From Meghimatium bilineatum (taxonomy: Eukaryota; Mollusca; Gastropoda; Stylommatophora; Philomycidae), in NCBI GenBank assembly GCA_034231615.1, contig CM067298.1, forward strand, positions 27,358,483 through 27,422,482: a DNA stretch of 64,000 bases, written 5' to 3'. The notes under the pieces were generated by a model that saw only the letters and a list, made by a program, of their open reading frames with translations, had not been told where the DNA came from and did no database searches. Below, one piece after another: positions 11,716 through 22,769 of the stretch (positions are counted from its first letter, which is position 1; each line of letters starts with the position of its first letter). Both the position numbers and the translations under genes were made by a program.

Positions 11716-11879
11716 CCCCCGCCGAAGACGGATATGTCGGGCCATTGGCGCAAATAAAACGGCGATTCAACGCGTTTCCATTCTCTGGACTACATCCTGC
11801 TGGAAATCTAGAATGGATCATGGTCCTGCTACTAGAGAAATCCAGCAGGAGTTTGAGAATGAACGTTGAAGAAGAAGAA
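11716..11879 (+). mobile_element. SINE B (164 bp), complete, inside a LINE
   Basis: Flanked by a perfect 10-bp duplication GAACCAATTT (11706-11715 and 11880-11889). Similar throughout to the copy at 3419. CCTGCTGGA and TCCAGCAGG inside it can pair as a hairpin. The tail is (GAA)n. Confidence 0.88.
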
Positions 11880-12605
11880 GAACCAATTTTCAGTAGTCTG
11901 CAACAATTATGTTTTAGCATCAAAACAAAGAGAAAAAAGTCAATGTATCAACCCGCATCAAAGTAAAGTATCCACATTTCATTTTGCATATACAAATCCA
12001 AGAAGTACTTCAAACAGTAATTAGTTTCACCTTCTTGGGCATCGCTCTCTTATAAGGTGTAAACATCGGTACTGGGATAAACATCCAAATCTAGTGACAC
12101 ATTTGGAAGACTACACAAACATATATTGGAAAGATGGGAGAATAACAGCTACCACGAAACTCATAGTTTACCATGCATTCGTAATCACTTCTTTATGTTT
12201 CTGAAACATAGATAGTATACGCTAGATGATTAAACCGTTTCCATTTAAGATGCCTTCGTAAGATACTTAAGATCCATCGATAGGATAAAATATCCTATAT
12301 TGAAGTACTTATGAAATATATGTAAGCATACACACAATGTTGATAAAGGCATACACGCGCTGGGCATGTGACACATAGTCCGCATGAAAAATATTTTAAT
12401 ATGGAAAACTGCATACTGGCTATCTCAATGCCATAGGACAGAGGGGACGTTTTAACGACACACTTAAGACGCCACTGTCTCACTTCAGCATAAACAAACA
12501 AATTTGTGGAAGAATCTTTCACAAGACAGATCCTACTGACATCGCAAAACCAAGAATGGTGCAGCTGCTAGAGAAAACGTAAAACATGATGTAGCGCAAC
12601 ACAAT

Positions 12606-13470
12606 CGTGCTAGAAGAAAGGCAACTTTCTGACACTCTAGGTGCATACAGACCGGGAAGAGACACGACCACAAATGTGGCATTCGTCACCTATGATATCT
12701 ACGAGGGCTTTCAGGCAAAAGAGGAAGCAGTGGTCGCCACGATCGACCTAGATGATGGTTTGCTGCTAGACGATTCTGAGTCAGTGTTGACCAGCTGATA
12801 CATCTGCTAAGTGAACTCAGCATCGACCCGTGGATAATTCTATGGATAGCAATGGTGCTAATGTCCAGACCTATGCTCTGAGATTGGGATCCTGGACACC
12901 ATAGATCAGAACTATAGCACCGGGATTGCCACAAGAATCGTCATTATCATATCACCTGTACTCTTTAACGTCTACACATACAAAATAGCGCAGCTTCAGG
13001 AGGCTGGATCCGGCAAGATACTAACATATGCGGACATATGTACAAAAACTCTTGCTGTACAAACACGGCAGCAGAAACGAAGAAGAGGAATGACTTATGG
13101 CGTTCAGAGTAATCTAGAACATATGTCGCTCTGGTGCACTGACTACAAAGCATGTCATAAATTCCACCAACGCAAATGTATTGTTCTCATTGAACAAAAA
13201 AAATAGTCATAGACACAGTACCAGCAGCCACCTGCATGGATATCAACATTGACAGGGTGCAGACTATGAGATATCTAGGCATCACTTTTGATAGAAGTCT
13301 ATAAAACTTGTGGACAATGTCATTCATAAAGCTAGGAAGGGTGTCACAGCACACACCTCTGGGCCAACTACTTTATCATTCTTCTATATCAGATTTGTTT
13401 TCTCATCCGCATTGATGGCACAGTTAGCATTCCTCGAGTCTGCTACAAAAGAACTAACGTGAATTTCCAG
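12606..13470 (+). mobile_element. I/Jockey-type LINE reverse transcriptase, degenerate
   Basis: Reads LSDTLGAYRPGRDTTTNVAF, TYDIYEGFQAKEEAVVATID, SPVLFNVYTYKIAQLQEAGS and KILTYAD (remnant of the YADD site), then CTDYKA and YLGITFDRS (13270). Palm motifs appear in the correct order with frameshifts between them. The EN and RNase H ends are absent here. Confidence 0.75.
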
Positions 13471-13474
13471 CTGG

Positions 13475-13915
13475 CCTGCACCTCTTCGTACCCGTTGGGA
13501 TTATTTTATAGACGACAAAAGTGAAAGTATTGAATTGAAAAAAAGATAAAATAATGATGATTATTTCCTGCGAGATACATATAAAGAGTAGCTTGGCCAT
13601 ATTCTTTACATTCTGAACTTGAAGTCCAGGTCACGATCGCCACACGGGCACAGCACGTTAATCTCAGAATATTCTACAATGTTTAGAAGAATATGAGTAA
13701 TCAGCAGAACATTTGCTGGCGGCAACATGACTTTCAAATATATTAAGTGATAGTTTCATAATGATTATTGCTTGAGTTATGGGGTTGCTCGCTCTATGCG
13801 ATGCCATTGTCAGGCTACATGCTGATCTGCAGAGAGATAAGCACATATAAAAAACTGGAGTCATGAAACAATATGTATGTTTAAAGGGTTTAAAAGCCGT
13901 AGAAGATTGACTTCA
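13475..13915. other. No supported gene
   Basis: Short frames only, with no recognisable repeat or coding signal. Confidence 0.35.
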
Positions 13916-13924
13916 CTGTACTCA

Positions 13925-14117
13925 GTGTCCCATATGTACTCCGTCACTCTCAACGAAGCGGCACGCCGCCTGCCGAGAGTACCACTCATAGCACGTAACT
14001 CCGTAGCTTCAAGTGATAATCCACAGGGATCTCCCAAAAAAATCCACCTTATTCGAACCCGTGACATCTTGAACACAAGGCGAACAGCTTAACCACTATG
14101 CCAGGGAGATCCCCGAT
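13925..14117 (-). mobile_element. SINE C (tRNA-derived), better preserved copy
   Basis: The minus strand starts CTGGCATAGTGGTTAAGCTG (A-box-like) and has ACGGGTTCGAA (B-box-like) about 30 nt later, then a body shared with 6305-6517. This is the layout of a tRNA head plus SINE body. No clear TSD was found. Confidence 0.7.
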
Positions 14118-15080
14118 GTATATATGTATATGTATGTATACAATATTTTCTAACATTCTATGGATATGTCTTTCTTTCTCTTCTTCGTTCATTATTAGAC
14201 TCCTGCAGATTATCTAAGAGTACGGTGTCAGAGGGGATTAGAGAATAGTAACACTGTTTTCCTTCCATGCATGATGTAAGAGGCGACTAAGGGGATTATG
14301 GGGTGGATGTAGCTGTTGCATCCTATATAGGGTCAAAGTGATCAATGAGTCATGATGAAGTGTCAGACCGTAAGAAACATATATCGCAGCAAAGCTATAA
14401 ACCGTGACACAAATCATTTCTTTCACCGGACTACATGCTGCTAATTTGCTGGAGTTTGAAAACGTACGCAGAAGAAGAAGCTATGTGTACTCCGGAAAAT
14501 GTAATTGCCTTTTGTCATCGTTTCCATCTTAGCTGCGCTATCTGAGTCTGTCAGCCGGACACATCCGTCTTTAGCATAGCTTTTGTATCACTTCTATCTT
14601 CTGTTGGTTGTGACAGGCATCCTCAATATTTTCTTACACGACCTTATGACACGTGCATGGAAAGCAAAAGTGTTGTCATTGCTTATTTCCCTTTTAGGTC
14701 CTTGCAACACATATATGTGTATCTAAAAGTATATGCATACACGGTTGTATGTTTTTCTATATATATAACTAAGTAGAAACATATTCTTGTTCAATGTTGA
14801 TCCATAAGAGGCATCGAGTATACATAACATTACATGACTCGCTCTCAATTCAATTACTTCAGATAATTATACATATATCAGCATATACGTGGTCAGGTCC
14901 AAAGCGACTTCGAGTGCTAAAAAAAGGTCAAACAATGTTGACTGTGTTAGCATTGATATTGGCGAAAGAGTCCAGCGTGCAGTGTAATCGATGCTGATAA
15001 ATATGTCACGAAGAACATTAAGGTTGGTAAATATTTAACAAAATGTAAATGGAGTCCTTTTTTATGTTGAATTAATAAAC
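14118..15080. other. Non-coding; SINE B-like scraps
   Basis: CTTCTTCGTTCATTATTAGA (14187) and GGACTACATGCTGC...GAAGAAGAAG (14437-14480) are short pieces of the SINE B family in opposite orientations. Nothing else is supported. Confidence 0.35.
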
Positions 15081-15082
15081 AG

Positions 15083-15115
15083 AATCGACGTTTCAATCAA
15101 AAGGTATTTATCATG
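15083..15115 (-). repeat. Penelope-like/hammerhead-type motif, decayed
   Basis: The minus strand has ATGATAA, then a ~10-nt spacer ending GATT, then GAAACGTCGATT. The same arrangement occurs at 24795-24827 and 38574-38606. See findings. Confidence 0.4.
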
Positions 15116-15574
15116 ATATTCACAATAGAAAAAAAAACAGAATGGAACAACAACGTCTCATAATTTTAATGCCGTCTCCAGATACTGACATTGCCCGTTC
15201 AATTGAATTAGTAAAAACTGGATACCACTTCCAAAGTATAGTGTGTCTCCGTCCTCTAGACTAGATCCTGCTGGAAATCTACGGGGTGTCTATGGAGCCA
15301 CTGTGTACTCATTTACATTGACGGTAACACTGCGTCATGTGAACTGTAAGTATATGGTGTGCATAACACAGCATCAGTAATTGCTAGGGCAGGACTATGG
15401 TCCTGCTCAATGTCAGGGAACTTTTGACCAGTCTTAGTTACCAGCTTCTGTTGACTGGACTAAGCTTCATCACCACTTCAAAGAGTGGGCTCTCGATGGG
15501 GACAATACATTTAACAGTAGTGTTAGGCTTATATTTAACATTGCTTTAAATCTCATATTCATTCTTTCTACAGA

Positions 15575-15901
15575 CACGTAATCTGGATAAGAATATTCCA
15601 GCATTCTGTATGCGCAGTCCAAAATATAAACAAGGAACTTGCTCCGACCAAATTGCTCAAAATTCTAGTAGAGATGGAAACAATTGAGCCGACGCAACCC
15701 TCTAAGCAGGTCATGCCATCTAAAGTATGTGTTACTACACCAAAGAATGTTCCAAACAGACTCATGCATGTCATTAAGGGGAGAAGCTACACGCAGCCCA
15801 TTAGTGGAAAAGCTGCACCTCACATACTACATCAGAGAATCAATGGTTTGGTAGGGAACAAAATATTCTTCAAAGGAGACATTGAAGGCTTGAAAAAGTG
15901 A
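15575..15901 (+). CDS. Unrecognised open frame, possible exon
   Basis: The frame is open from behind an acceptor-like TTTCTACAG (ends 15573) to the stop at 15899-15901. It has a coding-like composition: NINKELAPTKLLKILVEMET then PSKQVMPSKVCVTTPKNVPN and PISGKAAPHILHQRING. There is no convincing ATG at its start, so it would be an internal or terminal exon, or a remnant of a retroelement protein (a Penelope-like end lies about 460 bp upstream). I do not recognise the family. Only the open frame and the splice-like signal support it. Confidence 0.3.
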   Translation, partial: HVIWIRIFQHSVCAVQNINKELAPTKLLKILVEMETIEPTQPSKQVMPSKVCVTTPKNVPNRLMHVIKGRSYTQPISGKAAPHILHQRINGLVGNKIFFKGDIEGLKK

Positions 15902-15904
15902 GAC

Positions 15905-16400
15905 TAAATACATCATGTACACTTTAGGTTTTCTGACTAAGATAAATGCATATGCGGTCAAACAGAAAATTGATAGCTGAAAACAAACATTGAAATATCA
16001 CTCTTGTGTGGTAAACTGATAAAATAAAAATACTTGAAAGTAGACGGTGCACATGTGCATCTAACAGTCGTTAAATATTCTCGGTACATGGGACAATAAT
16101 TTTATAGCTAACAGAAAAGTTGAATTAAAAATAAAACTAAAATAAGGTTAGATGTGGAAACGTTTACGAAAGATGATCCTAAGATTTAAAATGTCCGTAG
16201 TTTTCTTATTTTCCATTTATAGGAAAGGTTTACCATTATTACATAACTTCCCCAGAAAACTATTGCAAGGAGAGGGGATTTTCACTTAAAGTAATCACCT
16301 TATTTTTGTGGTCTGTTGTGGTCAACATTTTCGAAACCTTTTTCTTTATGTGAGGGAGGGGGTAGGTAGGGGTTGATAGGTTGAATCAAGATTATTTGCC
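15905..16400. other. No supported gene
   Basis: AT-rich DNA with a GGGAGGGGGTAGG patch near 16355; no coding signal. Confidence 0.35.
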
Positions 16401-16404
16401 TTCT

Positions 16405-17505
16405 TTTCAACTTATTTCCTAATACTAAATGTCACGTCGAATAACTCGTTAACCTCCCATTTCATAGTACTAAATCAGGTTACTGTCATGCTATGATGCA
16501 GACAGACGACCGCATCTGGCGGCACCAAACTAAAAGCCTTGTTCGGGGACGGCCGATGTAAAACCATTTAATTTAGGGTGCGGCATTTTGAATACATGCA
16601 CCATTCTCAGAAAATATACCATACTGTACTGTACTAAATGGCATATTCAATAAACCTTTCACCTCCCATTTCCTATTACTAAATGTCATGTTCAATAACC
16701 CCTTCACCTCCCATTTCCACGTACTAAAATAATGTTAAATAACCCCTTTACCTCTCATTTCCTAGTACTAAAATAATGTTCACTAACCCCTTCACCTCCC
16801 ATGTCCTAGTACTAAAATAATGTTCAATAACCCCTTCACCTAACATGTCCTAGTACTAAAATAATGCTCAATAACACCTTCACCTCCCATGTCCTAGTAC
16901 TAAAATAATGTTCAATAACACATTCACCTCCCATGTCCTATTACTAAAATAATGTTCAATAACACCTTCACCTCCCATGTCCTATTACTAAAATAATGTT
17001 CAGTAACACCTTCACCTCCCATGTCATAGTACTAAAATAATGTTCAATAACCCCTTCACCTCCCATGTCCTAGTACTAAAGTAATGTTCAATAATACCTT
17101 CACCTCCCATGTCCTAGTACTAAAATAATGTTCAATAACCCCTTCACCTCCCATTCCCAAGTTCTAAAATAATGTTCAATAACACCGTCACCTCCCATTT
17201 CCTAGTACTAAAATAATGTTCAATAACCCCTTCACCTCCCATGTCCTAGTACTAAAATAATGTTCAATAACCCCTACATCTCCCATTCCTTAGTACTAAA
17301 TGACATGTTCAATAGCTCCTCACCTCCCATTTTTTAGTACTAAATTCCATGCTCAATAATTCCTCACCTTCCATTTTCTAGTGAAAAATGACATGTTCAA
17401 TAACCACGTCACCTCCCAATTTTTAGTACTAAATGACATGTTTAATAGCTACTCACCTCCCATTTATTACTAAATGACATGTTCACAGCTCCTCTACCTC
17501 CCCCG
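16405..17505 (+). repeat. 44-bp minisatellite, about 20 copies plus an interruption
   Basis: The unit contains TTCACCTCCCATGTCCTAGT and ACTAAAATAATGTTCAATAA. The regular 44-bp spacing holds from about 16640 to 17270, and units are more diverged at both ends. One isolated unit at 16410-16490 is separated from the array by ~130 bp of unrelated, GC-richer sequence (16495-16625). Confidence 0.9.
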
Positions 17506-17765
17506 TTATATTTGAACACTCATCTGTTTTATATTACTAAGTAGTGTCATGTGACATATTCTCTCCAGAACGTTGTCATCCCAATGAACTCCCTGAACAC
17601 TTCTCTGTCTTTGGCTTGCATTTTCCAATGACTTATTCTTGTTACCGTTAATGTCGTCAGTCCATCGTCTTCTTGGCTTGCCTTTTCTCCCCCGCCCAGG
17701 TGCTCTGCCCTCCATTATTTGTCTTTCTAAACAGTTGTGTCTCTTTATATAACTAAACAAGTGTA
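17506..17765 (-). mobile_element. LINE ORF2 tail (IKRHNCLERQIMEG family)
   Basis: The minus strand reads YIKRHNCLERQIMEGRAPGR then GKPRRRWTDDINGN and VLERICHMTLL. The same family is at 34390-34700 (-) and 45430-46410 (+). Confidence 0.75.
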
Positions 17766-17934
17766 GTTTTCTTTTTCCTATTGTGTTTTATAATCAACAC
17801 CCTGGCTCTGGAATCTTCTTGAATGGAAACCTACAGGAATATTGTGCCTAGAAATTTTCAATGGACTATTAAGTAGATCGTGGCTATATTCTCACATGAG
17901 ATAAGCTTATATACTGTCACATTAGGTAAACTCT

Positions 17935-18071
17935 TATACTAGTTGAATTATAACCAACATTAAAAACTCAAATACTAGTTGAATTATAACCAACATTAAA
18001 AACTAAAATACTAGTTGAATTATAACCAACATTAAAAACTCAAATACTAGTTGAATTATAACCAACATTAT
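17935..18071 (+). repeat. 36-bp tandem repeat, four copies
   Basis: The unit contains ACTAGTTGAATTATAACCAA and CATTAAAAACT. Copies are nearly identical. Confidence 0.85.
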
Positions 18072-19235
18072 GCCAATTTTCTGTTCTTTATTGTCTTTGT
18101 GCTGATTTTACCAAATTTTCTGCTCGAAAGAAAAGTGTTTCATGAATGCATTACAGTCGAATTTTTCTCCGCCTTCTGTATAATATGTCATGTTTTTTAT
18201 AATTATAGTTCCTGTATCTCATTTTAAATATAATTATTTTACATTAAATATTTGCATGGATTCATTTATGCTTCATTCATAAACTTTATCATGTATATGA
18301 ATAGATATATGTACACTAGAATCAATGCCAGTCTTTGTCCGGGCGAGAATAAAATAAACAAGAAAAATATAATAGATGCGAATATTTGTCTAATAATGTA
18401 TCAATGACTTTTGTTTCAGATTCTACATATAAACACTCAAAAAATATAATACTCTTGGACTTTGGATCCAAAGCCAGTCTTTCCATAATATACTTTGTGC
18501 TACGTTCTGAGCTATTCCGACCACACAATAGACGATACGTTTAACTTTATACAAGTTACATACTATAATATGTGTCATGTGACGTATTATTTCCATAACG
18601 TAGTGATTTCAACGTTTACCGAAGAATTCAAACTCCCATTTCGATTTATATTTAAGAATACAACAGAAATGTGTATATAGGCAGTTTTATGTGATTTCCT
18701 CACGGACAAAAATATGCACGACATCAGCAAAAGGCAAGGATAAATAATTGTGAACATTTTAAAATACAGTAAACGTCGATGGAAATAAAAAAGAAATTTT
18801 CTAGGCATATGGAATTGTTTGACCTTTGTATACCGGTCTAGGTTAAAAGGACACCAAATCATATGAATAGTCAGTTTTGCCGAGCACTGGACAGTAATTC
18901 GATTTGCGACAAACGATACCGGCTGACATTTGAGACAAACTGTAAAGGAGCCAAATGTTGTCCATCTAAGTGATGGATTCGCGAATCGTATAGAGAACAC
19001 CAAAAGCATTGAGATACGGAGTTATCCATTTATATATACACATCTATATAGATATATATGTATCACAAACTGTATATTCTAGCAGCCACGGTAAACAATT
19101 GCTTGAATCACAAAACCAAATGAGGTTTTACATAGACACATGTAAGTATACAATCAAATATCAATACACATTTATTTATTTGTCAAATACAAATACACTT
19201 TACCACCAACAAAAACACATTGCCACCAACAAATG
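18072..19235. other. No supported gene
   Basis: The 140-codon minus-strand frame (18587-19009) has no motif I recognise and AT-driven composition. Otherwise only short frames. Confidence 0.35.
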
Positions 19236-19239
19236 CAAA

Positions 19240-19695
19240 AATATTATTATACCAACTCTGTGCTATCAAAGCCAGACATGGACAACAACAGCACAAGATA
19301 AACGTAAACTTGTGACAGCTGAAATGGCATGCTTACGCAGAATCCAAGGAATATCGATTAGAGAGAGAGAGAGAGAGAGAGGAATGAGGGCATTAGACAA
19401 GGAACCGGCACCACCCCAAACTTAATATATTTAGAGACAACAGGTCAAATGGTTTTCACACATCAGCAGACTACCATCAGATAGCATACCACAGAAGGCT
19501 ATGCTACACAGATACAGTGAAGGCAGATATAGAGGCCGACCATGAAAACGATGGTACACCTAAATAAAAGAGGCGAAATATTGCACAATATACTCAACAC
19601 ACTCGAGGGCCATCTCCTGAAAACTCTTCTACCCATAACGCTGAAAAGCAAAAAAGGGTTTAGTGGATATATAAATTGAAAGACCAAGAAATACC
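19240..19695 (+). mobile_element. LINE fragment with internal (GA)n
   Basis: Reads TLCYQSQTWTTTAQDKRKLV, TAEMACLRRIQGI, an expanded GAGA tract (RERERERE, 19360-19382), then QVKWFSHISRLPSDSIPQKA and KRWYT-IKEAK. Same family as 9690-10230. Confidence 0.65.
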
Positions 19696-19741
19696 CATTC
19701 AAACATAAATACAGATTCAAATATAATCACTAAAAAAATAT

Positions 19742-20809
19742 CTGGGATGTAGTCATCTGGGTTGTAGTCATCTGAGTTGTAGTCATCTGGGTTGTAGTGA
19801 TCTGGGTTGATGTCATCTGGGTTGTAGTCATCTGGGTTGTAGTCATCTGGGTTGTAGTGATCTGGGTTTAAGTCAACTGGATTGTAGTCATCTGGGTTGT
19901 AGTCATCTGGGTTGATGTCATCTGGATTCTATCATCTGGGTTGTAGTCATCTGGGTTGTAGTCATCTGGGTTGTAGTCATCTGGGTTCTAGTCATCTGGG
20001 TTGAAGTCATCTGCGTTGTAGTTATCTGGGTTGTAGTCATCTGGGTTGAAGTCATATGAGTTGAAGTCATCTGGGTTGTAGTCATCTGGGTTGTAGTCAT
20101 CTGAGTTGTAGTCATCTGGGTTGTAGTGATCTGGGTTTAAGTCAACTGGGTTGTAGTGATCTGGGTTTAAGTCAACTGGGTTGTAGTCATCTGGGTTGTA
20201 GTTATCTGGGTTGATGTCATCTGGATTCTATCATCTGGGTTGTAGTCATCTGGGTTGTAGTGATCTGGGTTGTAGTGATCTGGGTTGATGTCATCTGGGT
20301 TGTAGTCATCTGGGTTGTAGTCATCTGGGTTGTAGTGATCTGGGTTTAAGTCAACTGGATTGTAGTCATCTGGGTTGTAGTCATCTGGGTTGATGTCATC
20401 TGGATTCTATCATCTGGGTTGTAGTCATCTGGGTTGTAGTCATCTGGGTTGTAGTCATCTGGGTTCTAGTCATCTGGGTTGAAGTCATCTGCGTTGTAGT
20501 TATCTGGGTTGTAGTCATCTGGGTTGAAGTCATATGAGTTGAAGTCATCTGGGTTGTAGTCATCTGGGTTGTAGTCATCTGAGTTGTAGTCATCTGGGTT
20601 GTAGTGATCTGGGTTTAAGTCAACTGGGTTGTAGTCATCTGGGTTGTAGTCATCTGGGTTGTAGTCATCTGGGTTGTAGTCATCTGGGTTTTAGTCATCT
20701 GGGTTGTAGTCATCTGGGTTCTAGTCATCTGTGTTGAAGTCATCTGGGTTGCAGTCATCTGGGTTGTAGTCATATGGGTTGAAGTCATCTGGGTTGTAGT
20801 CATCTGGGC
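19742..20809 (+). repeat. 15-bp minisatellite, about 70 copies, with a 478-bp-offset duplication
   Basis: The unit is GTTGTAGTCATCTGG with common variants (GTGATCTGG, TTTAAGTCAACTGG). 19798-20140 recurs 478 bp later at 20276-20618 with no difference that I can see. Being a multiple of three, it yields minus-strand MTTTQ or PDDYN repeats, which I regard as non-coding. Confidence 0.9.
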
Positions 20810-20827
20810 ATGAGACATAAATAAAGA

Positions 20828-21026
20828 GAAACTTCTCTCTCTCTCTCTCTCTCTCCTCAACTCCCCCAAACAAATAAATAAGTAAATTGCAAAGACGTAT
20901 GCAGGAACTGTATTTTCGTTTGTTTCTGTTGATCGACAAAAACGTATTACATTCAAATATATATATATATATTTTATTACATATTACATACAAATATATA
21001 TATATATATAATATATATATAAATAA

Positions 21027-21098
<72 letters not shown>

Positions 21099-21100
21099 TA
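20828..21100. repeat. (CT)n and long (TA)n microsatellites
   Basis: (CT)n at 20831-20853. (TA)n tracts broken by short interruptions at about 20958-21098. Low-complexity frames here are not genes. Confidence 0.85.
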
Positions 21101-21133
21101 AAGATGATTGGACTCTGTACATTCTTTTCACAG

Positions 21134-21350
21134 CAAATTGGGTTACATAATGGGAAGCACAGAAAGTATCATCTGGTCGGAGCGTTTTGTTCATGTCTAC
21201 AGGGAACAAGAATTGCCACAAGATCAAAATATGGTAGCGATTGACCACAGTGGCTCCGCGCCCCAGGGGACTAAAGAATCAGGCAGACTAATAGAACAGT
21301 TACACGTATACATTCCAACCAAGTGGAACTTCACAAACCCCAGGCTTTAT
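21134..21350 (+). CDS. Candidate internal exon, unrecognised protein
   Basis: A pyrimidine tract and CAG (ends 21133) precede, and a strong donor GTAAGT follows at 21351. The 217-nt segment between is open in one frame and has higher GC and more even amino-acid use than its surroundings: KLGYIMGSTESIIWSERFVH, VAIDHSGSAPQGTKESGRLI, HVYIPTKWNFTNPRLY. I do not recognise the family, and no partner exon could be placed. It may be a real exon of a gene extending beyond this area or a chance frame. Confidence 0.35.
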
Positions 21351-21540
21351 GTAAGTAAATTCTGTTTTAATTTGAAAATGACAAAAGTCAGCAAACACAA
21401 CATATTTATATATTTTATAATTCCCATTCCTATAGTAAAGCGTTTCAAATACACATTTACAGATGCATATAAGCGAATGTTGGCTGACTTGGCTTGAAAA
21501 TATTAATTCTTAGGAGACACATTTTTATCAAAGTTTATAC

Positions 21541-21790
21541 TTTGAGTTTGTACTTCATTGGACAAGCTGTCACGCCGGAAGTCCACCATTGAACTTTGTA
21601 CTTCATTGGACAAGATGTCACGCTGGAAGTCCACCACTGAACTTTTTACTTCATTGGACAAGATGTCACGCTGGAGGTCCACCACTGAACTCTGAATCCC
21701 AATTATGGAATATTCCAAGTAATAGGTGTATGACAAGGTCTTCATTATGAAATATTCCAAGTAATGGGTGTATGACAAGGTCTTCATTCA
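21541..21790 (+). repeat. Two adjacent short minisatellites (48 bp x3, ~43 bp x2)
   Basis: Three copies of a 48-bp unit containing TTCATTGGACAAGATGTCAC, then two copies of a unit containing ATATTCCAAGTAATGGGTGT and ATGACAAGGTCTTCATT. Confidence 0.8.
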
Positions 21791-22765
21791 GTTAAATGCC
21801 GTTTTTTATTTTCATATGGATTATAGACAATTTCAGCCAACCTATAATCTGTCTGTCTAAAATTTAAAAAAAAGAGTAATGAGGTTTTGCTGTTCACAGA
21901 AAACAGAGAAACAATTGAAGCAAAAGTCCTTTGTTAAGAAAACATCAAAACACACGACTAGTAAAGAACAAAACTGCCCCCTATTACATAGAGGTAACGA
22001 TCTGGAATTTCTATTGATGACTACTTCAAAAAAAAAACAGACAGAAAATACATGATTCCATGATTTCCCTTTAATACCATTAAATCGTGATTAAATCACT
22101 TGAGAATCGGTATAGCGACCAATTTACAGCCTTCTGGTATTAACAGTGCACAATTCAAGCGATGTGATGCCGATCTGCGTAATTCTTGCTTGTTATTTAC
22201 ACTCTTTTAATCATGTCATCTATGATGGTTATTTTAGTTTCTAGATGTTTTTTTCAAATTTGTTTGAACTACTAATGTTATTTTAATAAATGCAGTTTTA
22301 TTCTCTAGTATATAAGACAACAGTTTCTTATATACTTTATATATAAAGTGTATTTGCTGCATTTAGAGTGTCTGAGAAGCTTTATTGTCGCATCTGTTTT
22401 TGTTGTTGTCTCCCCCAAGGTGGATAGTGACACTACTACTCCACACTTGTATTAAACAAGACTTAAAATTTCATATCCAATGCCAGATTTGTGGCCTGGA
22501 CTAAGGTATATCCATGAGTGTTCGAAATGTCATTGAAGCTACTCATCCATTTTTATTGATCTTCTGTAATCCGATCGTGTTTTATTATATTAACCTGTAG
22601 AGAGATTGATGTATTTCATTAAAATAGGATGTCCAAAAGACAACTATAAACTACAAGGTTCATAACTTCAACAGGATTCTTCTGAAGGCAGCAAAAAATA
22701 TGTATATATTTTATAGGGAAAAAGTGCAAATCACACTCTATACTCGAAAATAAAAACTCAACAAA
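21791..22765. other. No supported gene
   Basis: AT-rich DNA with short frames only; a small ATATAAAGTGTAT palindromic stretch near 22330. Confidence 0.35.
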
Positions 22766-22769
22766 CTTC

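Larger units (their letters stand above)
10440..12605 (+). mobile_element. LINE reverse transcriptase, degenerate, with internal repeat and SINE
   Basis: RT motifs in order: CGFRAGCGTLDMIFAAHHLQ (10470), FIFVDLTKTF (10565), then APTLFSLMFSAMLT (10738), where LINEs normally have the QGC-L-APTLF motif. A 53-bp array interrupts here. The protein then resumes with FLYENDCALYVDSAESV (11640s; YENDCAL stands where YADDCAL is expected), is cut by SINE B at 11716-11879, and continues as NNYVLASK and QPASK, an FTFLGI-type strand, FGRLHKHILERWEN (12110) and a basic tail (12300-12590). Many stops make it inactive. Exact clade uncertain. Confidence 0.75.

Noticed and set aside
16405..17505. Regular repeats that could suggest a CRISPR array
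   Set aside because: Units are contiguous with no unique spacers, there are no cas genes, and the context is eukaryotic. The same applies to the other arrays here.
18587..19009. 140-codon minus-strand frame
   Set aside because: No motif, no splice context, and composition expected from AT-rich non-coding DNA.
19918..20956. Minus-strand MTTTQ / NPDDY repeat proteins
   Set aside because: Produced by a 15-bp minisatellite, whose unit length keeps frames open automatically.
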